Shown here one piece after another: positions 1-9,256 of a DNA stretch of 64,000 nucleotides. The notes beneath the pieces are model-generated. The model ran no database searches. It worked only from the letters and a program-made list of their open reading frames with translations, and was not told the origin of the DNA. Each line of letters opens with the position of its first letter. The first letter of the stretch is position 1. A program made the position numbers and the translations under genes. Source of the stretch: Lachnospiraceae bacterium NK4A144 (lineage in GTDB: Bacteria > Bacillota > Clostridia > Lachnospirales > Lachnospiraceae); NCBI GenBank assembly GCA_000424365.1, contig AUJT01000012.1:49562-113561 (forward strand). The letters run 5' to 3'.

Positions 1-389
1 GTATAGAAGCTCATGAAGTTAGTTTTGAAGAATTGGCACATGCGGATCGCCTGCCTCCGCCTGAAAACTCAGAGACAATACGTCACAGAGTGGAAGAAGC
101 TGTGAGAATACAGAAAAGAAGGTTTGAAGGAACAGGGTTAAGGTTTAATTCGGATATCAGATCATCGGATATCCGTAAGTATTGTAGCATAGGACTAAAA
201 GAGGAGCGCTTTATGGAAAACGCATTTAGAAAGCTAGGATTAAGTGCCAGAGCGTATCATAGGATACTTAAATGCGCAAGAACGATAGCGGATCTCGATC
301 ATCAGGAAAAAATAAAAGTGCATCATATAGCAGAAGCTGTTGGTTACAGAGCAATAGACAGGAGGTACTGGGGTGGAAGGGAACAGTGA
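1..389 (+). CDS. comM: ComM/YifB-family AAA ATPase, C-terminal part
   Basis: Only the last 129 or so codons are present; the reading frame is open to the left edge, with its first complete codon at position 3. The visible part matches the Mg-chelatase-like C-terminal domain of ComM/YifB proteins: an EVSFEEL segment, then a helical region with RKLGLSARAYHRILKCARTI, the sensor-2 type helix typical of the family, and a final DHQEKIKVHHIAEAVGYRAI segment. In other bacteria ComM is a hexameric helicase that helps branch migration during natural transformation. The gene overlaps the start of dprA by 17 bases, so the two are co-transcribed, which fits a shared role in DNA uptake. The N-terminal P-loop lies outside the window. 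Confidence 0.85.
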   Translation, partial: IEAHEVSFEELAHADRLPPPENSETIRHRVEEAVRIQKRRFEGTGLRFNSDIRSSDIRKYCSIGLKEERFMENAFRKLGLSARAYHRILKCARTIADLDHQEKIKVHHIAEAVGYRAIDRRYWGGREQ

Positions 390-1281
390 TATAAGGTGTA
401 TAACACCGCTTGATAAGGAATTTCCGGACAGGCTCAGAGAAATTCCTGATTGCCCCGATGTCCTTTATATAAGAGGGAATCTGCCTGATCCCAATCGCCC
501 TACTGTCGGGATAATAGGCAGCAGAAATGCATCGCAATACGGGATAAGTACTGCGAAATATTTCGCAGCCTGCCTGTCGGACGCAGGAGTACAGATCGTT
601 AGCGGCATGGCGCGCGGAATAGACGGAGTTGGACAGAGAGCTGCTATGGAAGCCGGTCATCCGACCTTTGCGATACTGGGATGCGGTGTAGATGTATTGT
701 ATCCCAAAGAAAACAGCGATCTATTTTGTCATATACCGGAAAAAGGCGGGATCATAAGTGAGTTTCCGCCGGGAACGCAGCCGATCGCAAAATTTTTTCC
801 TTCAAGAAACAGGATAATTTCCGGATTATCGGATATACTGCTGGTTGTAGAGTCAAGGATCAGGTCAGGCACGGGCATAACCGTAAAAAGAGCACTGGAA
901 CAGGGAAGGGATGTGTACGCGGTTCCTGGGCGCATTACAGACCCGCTGAGCGCCGGCTGCAATAAATTAATAGCAGACGGTGCAGGAGCAGCTCTTTCAC
1001 CTGATATAATATTGGAAGCACTGGGGATTTATCCGGAAAATGTGCCGGGAATGTCGCTCGTTAATGGTAAAAATCTTGAGAAGGAAAAATCAGTCCGTCT
1101 TGCAAAGGATGAAAAAATGGTGTATAGTTGCTTGGATTTGTATCCCAAAACGCTGGATGAGCTTGTCTATGCAACACATCTAAGTGTACAGAAGCTCCTT
1201 CCGGCGCTGCTACAGCTAATATTGAAGGGATTTGTTGCAGAAACAGGGAAGAATAATTATTACAGAAAGAGTCAGGGGTAA
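373..1281 (+). CDS. dprA: DNA processing protein DprA
   Basis: A 302-aa protein of the DprA/Smf family, which binds incoming single-stranded DNA and loads RecA during transformation. The Rossmann-like core is recognisable from GSRNASQYG (about residue 50) and SGMARGIDGVGQ (about residue 78), followed by GCGVDVLYPKEN and the NRIISGLSD segment. A C-terminal winged-helix domain follows (about 240-300). The GTG start at 373 has a GGAGG ribosome binding site at 361-365 and lies inside the end of comM. The stop codon shares one base with the topA start. Length and motif order are normal for the family. Many non-competent Firmicutes also keep dprA, so competence is not implied. Confidence 0.95.
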   Translation: MEGNSDIRCITPLDKEFPDRLREIPDCPDVLYIRGNLPDPNRPTVGIIGSRNASQYGISTAKYFAACLSDAGVQIVSGMARGIDGVGQRAAMEAGHPTFAILGCGVDVLYPKENSDLFCHIPEKGGIISEFPPGTQPIAKFFPSRNRIISGLSDILLVVESRIRSGTGITVKRALEQGRDVYAVPGRITDPLSAGCNKLIADGAGAALSPDIILEALGIYPENVPGMSLVNGKNLEKEKSVRLAKDEKMVYSCLDLYPKTLDELVYATHLSVQKLLPALLQLILKGFVAETGKNNYYRKSQG

Positions 1282-3374
1282 TGGCAAAGAATCTCGTTAT
1301 CGTGGAGTCACCGGCGAAGGTGAAGACCATCAAAAAGTTTTTAGGAAGTACCTATCAGGTAGTGGCATCTATGGGTCACGTAAGGGACCTGCCAAAGAGT
1401 CAGATGGGTATCGATATTGAGCAAGACTTTGAGCCGAAGTACATCACTATCCGTGGAAAGGGTGAGCTGCTCGCATCTCTTCGAAAAGAAGTAAAAAAAG
1501 CAGATAAGATCTATCTCGCAACTGACCCGGACCGTGAGGGAGAAGCTATTTCATGGCATCTTATGAAAGCTCTGAAGCTCGAACCCGGTGTCACGGATAA
1601 AAAAGTCGAGAGGATCACATTTAATGAGATCACGAAGACAGCGGTTAAAAATTCGCTCAAGGCGCCTCGTGAACTGGATATGAACCTCGTGGATGCACAG
1701 CAGGCGCGTCGTGTTCTTGATCGTATGGTAGGTTACGGAATTTCGCCGCTCCTGTGGGCAAAGGTAAAGCGTGGCCTTTCGGCGGGACGAGTACAGTCCG
1801 TTGCTCTTCGCATCATTTGTGAGAGAGAAAATGAGATAGAGGCATTCATTCCCGATGAATATTGGACAATGGATGCGATCCTTGATGTAAAGGGTGAGAA
1901 AAAGCCGATCACAGCCAAGTTTTCCGGAGACAGGAACGGAAAGATCACGATCCATAATAAGCAGGAAGCTGATGAGATCCGGGAGTTCTGCGAGAAGGCA
2001 TCCTATGTTGTGACTGATGTACGAAAGGGAGAACGTGTCAGAAAAGCGCCGCTTCCTTTTACAACAAGTACACTTCAGCAGGAAGCATCGTCTGTTCTCA
2101 ACTTTTCAACACAGAAGACGATGAGGATCGCTCAGCAGCTGTATGAAGGTGTGGATATCAAGGGCAGCGGAACCGTAGGTATGATATCTTATCTTCGTAC
2201 TGATTCGACCCGTGTTTCTGAAGAAGCAACTGTAGCTGCAGCAGAATATATCAAGGAAAATTATGGTGAAGAATTCCTGGCAGCTCCTGTAAAGGCTAAA
2301 AAGAACCAGGAGAGGATTCAGGACGCACATGAGGCTATCCGTCCTACAGATATAAACAGGACTCCGTTTGATGTTAAGGACAGCCTTTCAAGAGACCAGT
2401 ACAGACTTTATCAGCTTATATGGAAGAGATTTGCAGCGAGTCAGATGGCTCCGGCAAAGTACGGTACAGTAAGTGTAAAGATCGAAGCCGGTGAGAAGTA
2501 TTTATTCACTGTTTCTGCGTCAAAGCTGAAATTTGACGGATTCATGTCCGTTTATTCAGTTAAGGATGAGGAAAAAGAAGAAGGAAATGTTCTTGTCGGA
2601 GATATAACTAAGGAGAGTGAGCTTTCTCTTAACGATATGGAAGAGAAGCAGCATTTCACACAGCCGCCGGCACATTATACTGAGGCTTCTCTCGTTCGTA
2701 CTCTTGAGGAACTTGGTATAGGCCGACCGAGTACTTATGCTCCTACGATAACGACGATCCTTGCTCGCCGTTATGTTACAAAGGAACAGAAAAATCTCTT
2801 TGTGACAGAAATCGGTCGTGCGGTTGACAATATCTTAAAAGATGCATTTCCGAGTATTGTTGATGTGAATTTCACAGCTAATTTCGAAACACTTCTCGAT
2901 GGAGTGGAAGAAGGAAAGGTGCAGTGGAAGACCATCATCCGTAATTTCTATCCGGATCTCGATGAAGCTGTTAAGAGAGCTGAAAAAGAAATCGCTGAAG
3001 TTAAGATACAGGATGAAGAAACCGATGTGGTGTGCGAGAACTGCGGACGCCATATGGTAATAAAATATGGTCCTCATGGTAAATTCCTTGCATGTCCCGG
3101 TTTTCCGGAATGCAGAAATACCAAGCCGTATTTTGAAAAGATAGGTGTGTCGTGTCCGAAGTGCGGAAATGATATCGTAATGAAGATGACCCGTAAGGGC
3201 AGGAGATATTATGGCTGTATCGGATTCCCGGATTGCGACTTTATGAGCTGGCCAAAGCCAAGTGCGGTTAAGTGCCCTGACTGTGGTTCTATGATGGTAG
3301 AAAAGGGTAACCGCCTTGTATGTACCAATGAAGAATGTAAGAAAGTCCTTGATCGTAAGAATCAGGAATCATAG
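1281..3374 (+). CDS. topA: DNA topoisomerase I
   Basis: A 697-aa type IA topoisomerase that relaxes negative supercoils through a transient 5'-phosphotyrosine link. The TOPRIM domain at the N-terminus shows LVIVESPAKVKTI and the metal-binding TDPDREGEAISWHL motif. The catalytic tyrosine is Tyr304 in MISYLRTDSTR. The C-terminus carries three zinc-ribbon units starting CENCGRH, CPKCGND and CPDCGSM, about residues 578-690; the last keeps four cysteines. It overlaps dprA by one base, and the dprA-topA pair is common in Firmicutes. In Bacillus subtilis four genes (trmFO, codV, clpQ, clpY) separate topA from codY; here codY follows directly. Confidence 0.97.
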   Translation: MAKNLVIVESPAKVKTIKKFLGSTYQVVASMGHVRDLPKSQMGIDIEQDFEPKYITIRGKGELLASLRKEVKKADKIYLATDPDREGEAISWHLMKALKLEPGVTDKKVERITFNEITKTAVKNSLKAPRELDMNLVDAQQARRVLDRMVGYGISPLLWAKVKRGLSAGRVQSVALRIICERENEIEAFIPDEYWTMDAILDVKGEKKPITAKFSGDRNGKITIHNKQEADEIREFCEKASYVVTDVRKGERVRKAPLPFTTSTLQQEASSVLNFSTQKTMRIAQQLYEGVDIKGSGTVGMISYLRTDSTRVSEEATVAAAEYIKENYGEEFLAAPVKAKKNQERIQDAHEAIRPTDINRTPFDVKDSLSRDQYRLYQLIWKRFAASQMAPAKYGTVSVKIEAGEKYLFTVSASKLKFDGFMSVYSVKDEEKEEGNVLVGDITKESELSLNDMEEKQHFTQPPAHYTEASLVRTLEELGIGRPSTYAPTITTILARRYVTKEQKNLFVTEIGRAVDNILKDAFPSIVDVNFTANFETLLDGVEEGKVQWKTIIRNFYPDLDEAVKRAEKEIAEVKIQDEETDVVCENCGRHMVIKYGPHGKFLACPGFPECRNTKPYFEKIGVSCPKCGNDIVMKMTRKGRRYYGCIGFPDCDFMSWPKPSAVKCPDCGSMMVEKGNRLVCTNEECKKVLDRKNQES

Positions 3375-3405
3375 AATTGAGTGTTTTTGAGTTTGAAAGG
3401 ATATT

Positions 3406-4185
3406 ATGAGCAGTGTTGAATTATTGGACAGGATCAGAAATGTAAATGTACTCCTGCACCAGAACAAAAAAGGAAAGGTAGCTTTTACAGATATTTGCGG
3501 AGTTCTCCATCACCTTCTTTCGGCAAATGTAATGGTCATCAGCCGTAAGGGAAAAGTTCTTGGAGAAGATGCAGAGACATCCGAGGAAAGCTGTCTTCTT
3601 CCCGAAGTAAAAGTCGGATCATTCCTGAATGGTGCGCTTAATGACCGTCTTCTTGGAATCCTTTCCATGCAGGAAAATGTTAATCTTCAGACTTTAGGTT
3701 TCGATCAGGAGACTGCAGGAAAGTATCATGTACTGGTTGCGCCGATCTTTATAGCAGGAAGAAGACTTGGAACACTTATTGTGAGCCGCCTTTCTGATAT
3801 GTATTCGATCGAAGATATCATTGTATGTGAATATGGCACGACTGTGGTCGGACTTGAGATGCTTCGTTCCCTTAGTGAAGAGGACGCAGAGGAGAATCGT
3901 AAGGAAAAGGTTGTTCGTTCAGCATTTGCATCTCTTTCATACTCAGAGGCAAAAGCAGTAGTACATGTCCTTGATAGTCTTGAGGGCAAAGAGGGTACTA
4001 TCGTTGCATCCAGAATTGCAGAAAATATCGGTATCACACGTTCTATCATCGTTAATGCGATGAAGAAACTTGAGAGTGCAGGCATCATAGAGACACGTTC
4101 CGCAGGTATGCGAGGAACCAACATCAAGATCATTAATGATGATGTTTACGATGAAGCACATTCATGGCAGTCGGAGATGGGTTAA
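3406..4185 (+). CDS. codY: Global transcriptional regulator CodY
   Basis: A 259-aa protein, the usual CodY length. It has an N-terminal GAF domain that in known members binds branched-chain amino acids, and a C-terminal winged helix. The DNA-binding part is clear: ASRIAENIGITRSIIVNAM, then KKLESAGIIETRSAGMRGT. CodY represses nutrient-scavenging, competence and motility genes in rich medium and also responds to GTP in Bacillus. Here it sits between topA and the first flagellar gene, as in B. subtilis. I found no clear match to the known CodY box in the flgB promoter region, so direct control of the operon is inferred only from position. Confidence 0.96.
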   Translation: MSSVELLDRIRNVNVLLHQNKKGKVAFTDICGVLHHLLSANVMVISRKGKVLGEDAETSEESCLLPEVKVGSFLNGALNDRLLGILSMQENVNLQTLGFDQETAGKYHVLVAPIFIAGRRLGTLIVSRLSDMYSIEDIIVCEYGTTVVGLEMLRSLSEEDAEENRKEKVVRSAFASLSYSEAKAVVHVLDSLEGKEGTIVASRIAENIGITRSIIVNAMKKLESAGIIETRSAGMRGTNIKIINDDVYDEAHSWQSEMG

Positions 4186-4206
4186 ACCCATCTCCATTTG
4201 TTTTTA
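4173..4206 (+). terminator. Intrinsic terminator of codY, stop codon within the hairpin
   Basis: GGAGATGGGTT (4173-4183) pairs with AACCCATCTCC (4185-4195), followed by the T-rich stretch ATTTGTTTTT. The TAA stop of codY (4183-4185) lies in the loop and top of the stem, so terminator and coding end overlap. It separates the codY transcript from the flagellar operon. Confidence 0.8.
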
Positions 4207-4229
4207 ATGAGGTGCAACGGCTCATTTCG

Positions 4230-4257
4230 TTGACTTCTACCCTGAAATATTTATAAT
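4230..4257 (+). promoter_or_regulatory. Sigma-A promoter of the fla/che operon
   Basis: TTGACT (4230-4235), a 16-base spacer and a perfect TATAAT (4252-4257) lie between the codY terminator and flgB. This is the strongest promoter-like sequence upstream of the motility cluster and probably drives the whole operon. The resulting leader of about 80 bases has no obvious strong structure. Confidence 0.7.
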
Positions 4258-4345
4258 TGAAATTGAGACTCTGAAGTATACTAAATGCGTATTGGGGAAC
4301 GCGGTCGTTGCTTCAGTTTTTTGCAGGGAGTCGGGGGGTGAGCTT

Positions 4346-4735
4346 ATGATCAATACCAATATTTACGATTATATTAATGTCCTGGACAGGGCTGCTGATG
4401 CGTCATATCTGCGCAACAAGGCGATAGCGAACAACTTCGCCAATATCAACACGCCCGGCTATAAGCGCCAGGACGTTTCTTTTTCAGCAAATCTTGAGAA
4501 GGCACTCAGACATTCCAGATATAAAAGTCTCGACGAAAAGGTTGGATCAGTGAGACTTGATCACCTTAAGGGAACAGTTTTTACAGATCATGAGAATTTT
4601 TCCTATCGTCTTGACGGAAATAATGTCGATATAGAAACAGAGAGTGCGCATCTCGCATCTAATACAACTCTCTATAATGGACTGACACAGAGCATAAATG
4701 CCGAGTTTGGTAATATCAAGCTGGTTGCAAAGTGA
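4346..4735 (+). CDS. flgB: Flagellar basal-body rod protein FlgB
   Basis: A 129-aa proximal rod protein that polymerises in the periplasmic or cell-wall space on top of the MS ring. The N-terminus shows the rod/hook family signature, with RNKAIANNFANINTPGYKRQ. The ATG at 4346 is chosen because it follows GGGGGGTGA (4333-4341) and gives the normal N-terminus; a TTG 18 codons upstream has no good ribosome binding site. It is the first gene of the operon and is followed by flgC and fliE, as in all Firmicutes fla/che operons. Confidence 0.95.
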   Translation: MINTNIYDYINVLDRAADASYLRNKAIANNFANINTPGYKRQDVSFSANLEKALRHSRYKSLDEKVGSVRLDHLKGTVFTDHENFSYRLDGNNVDIETESAHLASNTTLYNGLTQSINAEFGNIKLVAK

Positions 4736-4803
4736 TCATAGTCTGTATATTTACATCAAAGTTACACAGGGTAGAACAAGGGTAGAAAAGTGAGGGGTGC
4801 TTT

Positions 4804-5262
4804 ATGGGAGCTTTTGATGTGTTTAGTATCAATACATCCGGATTAACGGCTGAACGTTTTCGGATGGATATCATTTCTGAAAATATCGCAAACGCAAACA
4901 CCACAAGGACGGGAAATGGTGGACCATATACAAGGAAAGTAGTGACATTCGAGGAAAAAAATGATCCTCATGCCACTTTTAATGCTGTCCTGACAAGCAA
5001 TATGAGTAAGTACAATCGTACAGGGATGGCAGGAGTAAAGGTCGGCGGTGTATATGAGGATACACATACTGACTACAAGATGGTATATGATCCTTCACAT
5101 CCGGATGCAGATGAAAACGGCTATGTTCACTATCCGAATGTAAATACCATAACGGAGATGACTAATCTTATAGACGCAAGCCGTGCGTACGAGGCAAATG
5201 CAACAGCATTTAACGCAAGTAAGAGTATCGCACAGAAGGGGCTTACGATAGGTCAGGCATAA
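4804..5262 (+). CDS. flgC: Flagellar basal-body rod protein FlgC
   Basis: A 152-aa rod protein. The N-terminal motif FRMDIISENIANANTTRTGNG and the C-terminal motif MTNLIDASRAYEANATAFNA, which form the coiled-coil ends shared by rod and hook proteins, are both present. In the family FlgC sits distal to FlgB in the proximal rod. The ATG follows a GAGGGG ribosome binding site. Its length is normal, and its place between flgB and fliE is canonical. Confidence 0.96.
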   Translation: MGAFDVFSINTSGLTAERFRMDIISENIANANTTRTGNGGPYTRKVVTFEEKNDPHATFNAVLTSNMSKYNRTGMAGVKVGGVYEDTHTDYKMVYDPSHPDADENGYVHYPNVNTITEMTNLIDASRAYEANATAFNASKSIAQKGLTIGQA

Positions 5263-5304
5263 GCAGCATAAAACAGGGGTTTAGTTTTTTGAGGGGGATA
5301 AAAA

Positions 5305-5613
5305 TTGGATATTACAAAATTATATAACGTTTCTTCTGAGGCTATAAAAAATGCGGCACCTGCATATACAAGGATTGAGGATAGCGGGAACTTTAATTCT
5401 TTTTTGCAGGCAGCGGTAAATCAGGTCAATGAGACAAATTCATATCTCCAGGATCAGGAAGATGAAGAGATAAAGCTTGCGCTGGGACTTACAGAGAATA
5501 CACATGATCTGGCAATAGCACAGGCAAAGGCTTCAGCAGCACTTACATATACGACTGCACTTAGGGATAAATTTTTAGAAGCATATCGTGAGATCATGCA
5601 GATGCAGATTTGA
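5305..5613 (+). CDS. fliE: Flagellar hook-basal body protein FliE
   Basis: A 102-aa protein with the FliE C-terminal signature, including HDLAIAQAKASAALTYTTALRDK and ending EIMQMQI. FliE is the adaptor between the MS ring (FliF) and the first rod subunits, and is the first substrate of the flagellar export gate. The start is a TTG at 5305 with GAGGGGG at 5291-5297 seven bases upstream; no ATG in frame gives a full-length protein. Confidence 0.95.
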   Translation: MDITKLYNVSSEAIKNAAPAYTRIEDSGNFNSFLQAAVNQVNETNSYLQDQEDEEIKLALGLTENTHDLAIAQAKASAALTYTTALRDKFLEAYREIMQMQI

Positions 5614-5698
5614 TTTTGTAAGGAATGTCAGTGTTTTGGGGTGAGTTGGCACTGACCGGAATCCTGTTAGTTTTAGTATTGGAATCGGGGGCTTTCTG

Positions 5699-7306
5699 AT
5701 GCAGGAACGTTTGGGGAAATTACAGGAGAGACTGAAGGAATGGTGGAATAAGTTTACGATCAAGCAGAAGACGCTGATAGTATCTGTGGCGGCTGCTGTC
5801 GTAGTGGCTATTACTGTTTTTGTATGGGCACTTACTTCACCGCAGTACGTTGTACTGGCAATAGCAGAAAATACAAAAGAAACAGCTGAGATAAAGGGGC
5901 TGCTGGAAGATCAGAAGATGGATTATAAGATCTCGGATGATGGTCTTACCATTCAGATCAATAAAAAGCAGCTTTCTGATGCAAATATCCTTCTCGGTGC
6001 AAATAATATCACTGCGGAAGGGTATGACATCGCTAATGTGTTCAGTGGCGGCTTTTCCACAACAGAGGCTGATAAACAAAAGAAATATCAGGTCTATCTG
6101 GAAAAACACATCGCAGAAGATTTGGAAAAGCAGGAATATATCGATAAAGCCACCGTTAATTTAAGTATTCCGGAGAATGATGGAACTCTCTTAAATGAGC
6201 AGCAGGAATCATATGCAAGCGTAATGCTGGAAGTGAAAGATAAAACTGCCATGACAGATGACGTTGCATCGGGACTCGCAAAGTTTATCGCAACAGCCAT
6301 AGGTAATGACACTACTACTAACGTGGTGATCATGTCTCAGGATGGTTCGATGCTCTTTGCGGGAGAAGATGACGGAACATCATCCGGAAGCGCGTCAAAC
6401 AGACTTTCCTACAAGAAGAAATATGATGATCTCGTTAGGAGTGAGATAAGGGATGCACTTGTCGGGGCAAAGATCTACGATAACGTGCAGGTAGTGCCAA
6501 ATCTAAATCTTAACTGGAGCAATATAGAGACTACTGAGCATTTGTATTCGCCGGCAGACGGACAGGATCAGGGTGTGCTTTCACATCAGGATACCTATAG
6601 CCAGACAGCTGAAAATGCCAGCGGGCAGGTGCCGGGAACCGATACAAATGGTGATAACACCTATGTATACGCCGATAATGGCAGTTCCACAACAACTACT
6701 GATGAAACTTCAAGAGATTATCTGCCGAATGAAACCATAAGGCAGACAAAGGAAGCTGGCGGTGCGATACAGTATGATTCTTCATCAATTGGTATCACAG
6801 CTATCCACTATGTGATCTATAACGAGGATGATCTCAAAGCACAGGGGAAACTGGACGGAATGACCTTTGATGAGTTCAAAGCCCAGAATGGGGAAAGACT
6901 CAAGACAGAAGTTGATGAGGATGTAAGCAATGTCGTATCAAAGGCAACAGGAATACCGGTAGCAAATATACAGATCGTTGCATATGATGAACCGGTATTT
7001 ATCGACAGTGAGAAGACAGGTGTATCATGGCAGATGATCCTGATGATCGGTCTTATAGTACTGATCCTCGGATTACTGGCATTTGTAGTACTTCGTTCAA
7101 TGCGTGCGGAGAAAGCAGCAGAACAGCCACAGGAGGAGATACAGCTTAATGATCTGCTCCAGAGTTCGCAGGAGGCTGCATTGGAAGATATTGATCTGGA
7201 AGAACAAAAATCTGAAGCAAGAGTTCTGATCGAAAAATTTGTTGATGAAAACCCGGAAGCCGCCGCAAGTCTACTAAGGAACTGGCTTTCCGAGGATTGG
7301 GGGTAA
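5699..7306 (+). CDS. fliF: Flagellar MS-ring protein FliF
   Basis: A 535-aa membrane protein that builds the MS ring, the base on which rod, switch and export gate assemble. There is one transmembrane helix near the N-terminus (about 25-46, TLIVSVAAAVVVAITVFVWA) and a second near residues 442-464. Between them are the ring-building domains, for example VLAIAENTKETAEIKGLLED and KYQVYLEKHIAEDLEKQEYI. The cytoplasmic tail ends with the FliG-binding segment, FVDENPEAAASLLRNWLSED. The ribosome binding site is weak (GGGGG). The next gene, fliG, starts 6 bases after the stop. Confidence 0.96.
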   Translation: MQERLGKLQERLKEWWNKFTIKQKTLIVSVAAAVVVAITVFVWALTSPQYVVLAIAENTKETAEIKGLLEDQKMDYKISDDGLTIQINKKQLSDANILLGANNITAEGYDIANVFSGGFSTTEADKQKKYQVYLEKHIAEDLEKQEYIDKATVNLSIPENDGTLLNEQQESYASVMLEVKDKTAMTDDVASGLAKFIATAIGNDTTTNVVIMSQDGSMLFAGEDDGTSSGSASNRLSYKKKYDDLVRSEIRDALVGAKIYDNVQVVPNLNLNWSNIETTEHLYSPADGQDQGVLSHQDTYSQTAENASGQVPGTDTNGDNTYVYADNGSSTTTTDETSRDYLPNETIRQTKEAGGAIQYDSSSIGITAIHYVIYNEDDLKAQGKLDGMTFDEFKAQNGERLKTEVDEDVSNVVSKATGIPVANIQIVAYDEPVFIDSEKTGVSWQMILMIGLIVLILGLLAFVVLRSMRAEKAAEQPQEEIQLNDLLQSSQEAALEDIDLEEQKSEARVLIEKFVDENPEAAASLLRNWLSEDWG

Positions 7307-7312
7307 TTGCAT

Positions 7313-8386
7313 ATGCCAGATGCTGCAAATGGGGCGCCTGAACAGGCTGCAAAAGGTGCACCAGCTCCTTCCAGGTCCAGTGCCGCAGCGAATTTGTCCG
7401 GATTGCAGAAAGCCGCAATTTTGCTGATAGCATTAGGACCGGAGAAGTCGTCTAAGATCTTTAAGCATTTAAAAGAAGATGAAATCGAAGAGTTGACGCT
7501 TGAGATTGCCAATACCAGGTCGATTACGCCTCAGCTTAAGGAAGATGTGATAAATGAATTTTATCAGGTCTGCCTTGCTCAGCAGTATATTGCAGAAGGT
7601 GGTATCGGTTATGCGAAAGAGCTCTTGGAACAGGCACTCGGCGCAGAAAAAGCTGTCGATGTTATTTCCAAGCTTACTGCATCTCTTCAGGTTAAGCCTT
7701 TCGAATTTATCAGGAAAACAGATCCTTCGCAGCTCCTGAACTTTATTCAGGAGGAGCATCCTCAGACGATCGCACTTATTTTGTCCTATTTGTCACCGGG
7801 ACAATCGGCGATGACGATAGGTGCTCTGCCGCCTGACAAACAGGCAGAGGTTGCGAAACGTATCGCAAAGATGGACCGGACAAGCCCGGATGTAATAAAG
7901 GAAGTGGAGAAAGCATTGGAATCCAAACTGTCCTCGCTTGTTAATCAGGATTACACGATCGTCGGTGGTGTTGACGCTATCGTTGAGATCCTCAATACGG
8001 TTGACAGAACAACTGAAAAGCACATCATGGAGACTCTCGAGATCGACGAACCGGAACTTGCGGACGAGATCAGAAAGAAGATGTTCGTATTCGAGGATAT
8101 TCTTCTTTTGGACGATCGTGCTATTCAGCGTGTGCTCAGGGATGTTGATAATAATGATCTTGCTCTGGCACTTAAGGGCTCGAACGAAGAAGTTCAGGGC
8201 GCAATATTCAAGAATCTGTCAAAGCGTCTTGCTGCTATGATCAAGGAAGATATGGACTTCATGGGTCCTGTACGTATGAAGGATGTAGAGGAAGCTCAGC
8301 AGAAGATCGTAAATATCATAAGAAAGCTGGAAGATTCGGCAGAAATCGTTATTTCCAGAGGCGGAGGAGACGAGATCGTTGTCTAA
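7313..8386 (+). CDS. fliG: Flagellar motor switch protein FliG
   Basis: A 357-aa C-ring protein that transmits torque from the MotA stator to the MS ring. It has the N-terminal FliF-binding domain (LSGLQKAAILLIALGPEKSS), the middle domain with EEHPQTIALILSYL, and a C-terminal torque domain with the charged helix region IQRVLRDVDNNDLALALKGS. The ATG at 7313 is preferred over a TTG at 7307 because the GGGGGT at 7298-7303 is nine bases from the ATG and only three from the TTG. An alanine- and proline-rich N-terminal stretch of about 25 residues precedes the conserved part. Confidence 0.96.
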   Translation: MPDAANGAPEQAAKGAPAPSRSSAAANLSGLQKAAILLIALGPEKSSKIFKHLKEDEIEELTLEIANTRSITPQLKEDVINEFYQVCLAQQYIAEGGIGYAKELLEQALGAEKAVDVISKLTASLQVKPFEFIRKTDPSQLLNFIQEEHPQTIALILSYLSPGQSAMTIGALPPDKQAEVAKRIAKMDRTSPDVIKEVEKALESKLSSLVNQDYTIVGGVDAIVEILNTVDRTTEKHIMETLEIDEPELADEIRKKMFVFEDILLLDDRAIQRVLRDVDNNDLALALKGSNEEVQGAIFKNLSKRLAAMIKEDMDFMGPVRMKDVEEAQQKIVNIIRKLEDSAEIVISRGGGDEIVV

Positions 8387-9248
8387 TAACTTACTGAAAA
8401 GCAGATATGTAATGGTTGAGTCGCCAGAGCGACGCGTCATAGATTCCAATCAGCAGGTTGCCGACAGGATTCAGGAACTGGCGGCCGAGCTTGAGGATGC
8501 GTCTGTAGACGCGGATGGCTTTTCGTTGGGACTTAATGCGGAGAAAGTTGAGCTGCTTGTTCACGATGATGAGGAGGAAGGTGATACGGAGCCTTCCTCT
8601 GTAATACAGGCTGCATCAACGGAAGAAATGCTGGCGTCGGCGCAGGCTGATGCCGATGAGATCATAGAAGAAGCGCAGGCAGAGGCGGAACAGATAATTT
8701 CTTCCGCTAATGCTGAAGCTGAGCAGATCCGTGCCCTTGCAGAGAAGGAAGGACACGAAAAAGGCTATAACGAAGGCTATCAGGCCGGCCTTTCTGAAGT
8801 TGAATCCATGCGCAATGAAGTCATGGAAAAAGAAAAAATGCTTCAGGAAGAATATGATAAAAAAATAGAAGAATTGGAACCCATGTTCATAGATACTCTT
8901 ACAGATATTTATGAACATATTTTTCATGTACGGTTCGGTGATACAAAGAATGTGATCTTTTATCTGATACAGGATGCGGTTAGAAAAGTTGAAGGCAATT
9001 CAAGTTTCATAATACACGTATCAAAAGAAGATTACGGTTTTGTGTCCATGCAGAAAAAAGAACTGCTGGCAGGTGCTTCGGCAGCTGACGGAGCGGAAAT
9101 AGTTGAAGATATGACATTGAAACCTAATGAGTGCTTTATCGAGACCGGCGGCGGTATTTTTGATTGCTCACTTGAAACACAGCTTGCAGGCTTAAAAAGA
9201 GAACTAAAGCTTCTGTCCTATACCAAGTCGGAGAGCGCGGATGATTAG
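8379..9248 (+). CDS. fliH: Flagellar assembly protein FliH
   Basis: A 289-aa protein of the FliH/SctL family. FliH binds and regulates the export ATPase FliI and links it to the C-ring. A long acidic and alanine-rich middle section (about 85-155) is predicted to be coiled coil, with DADEIIEEAQAEAEQIIS followed by EKEGHEKGYNEGYQAGL, a G-x3-G-x3-G-like run seen in FliH proteins. The conserved C-terminal domain follows. The TTG start at 8379 overlaps fliG by 8 bases and follows GGAGGAG at 8362-8369. fliI starts 8 bases after the stop. Confidence 0.9.
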   Translation: MSNNLLKSRYVMVESPERRVIDSNQQVADRIQELAAELEDASVDADGFSLGLNAEKVELLVHDDEEEGDTEPSSVIQAASTEEMLASAQADADEIIEEAQAEAEQIISSANAEAEQIRALAEKEGHEKGYNEGYQAGLSEVESMRNEVMEKEKMLQEEYDKKIEELEPMFIDTLTDIYEHIFHVRFGDTKNVIFYLIQDAVRKVEGNSSFIIHVSKEDYGFVSMQKKELLAGASAADGAEIVEDMTLKPNECFIETGGGIFDCSLETQLAGLKRELKLLSYTKSESADD

Positions 9249-9256
9249 GAGGATTG

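Noticed and set aside
6817..7512. 231-codon minus-strand frame across fliF-fliG
   Set aside because: It lies entirely opposite two well-supported flagellar genes, and its Ser-rich composition is typical of a shadow frame.
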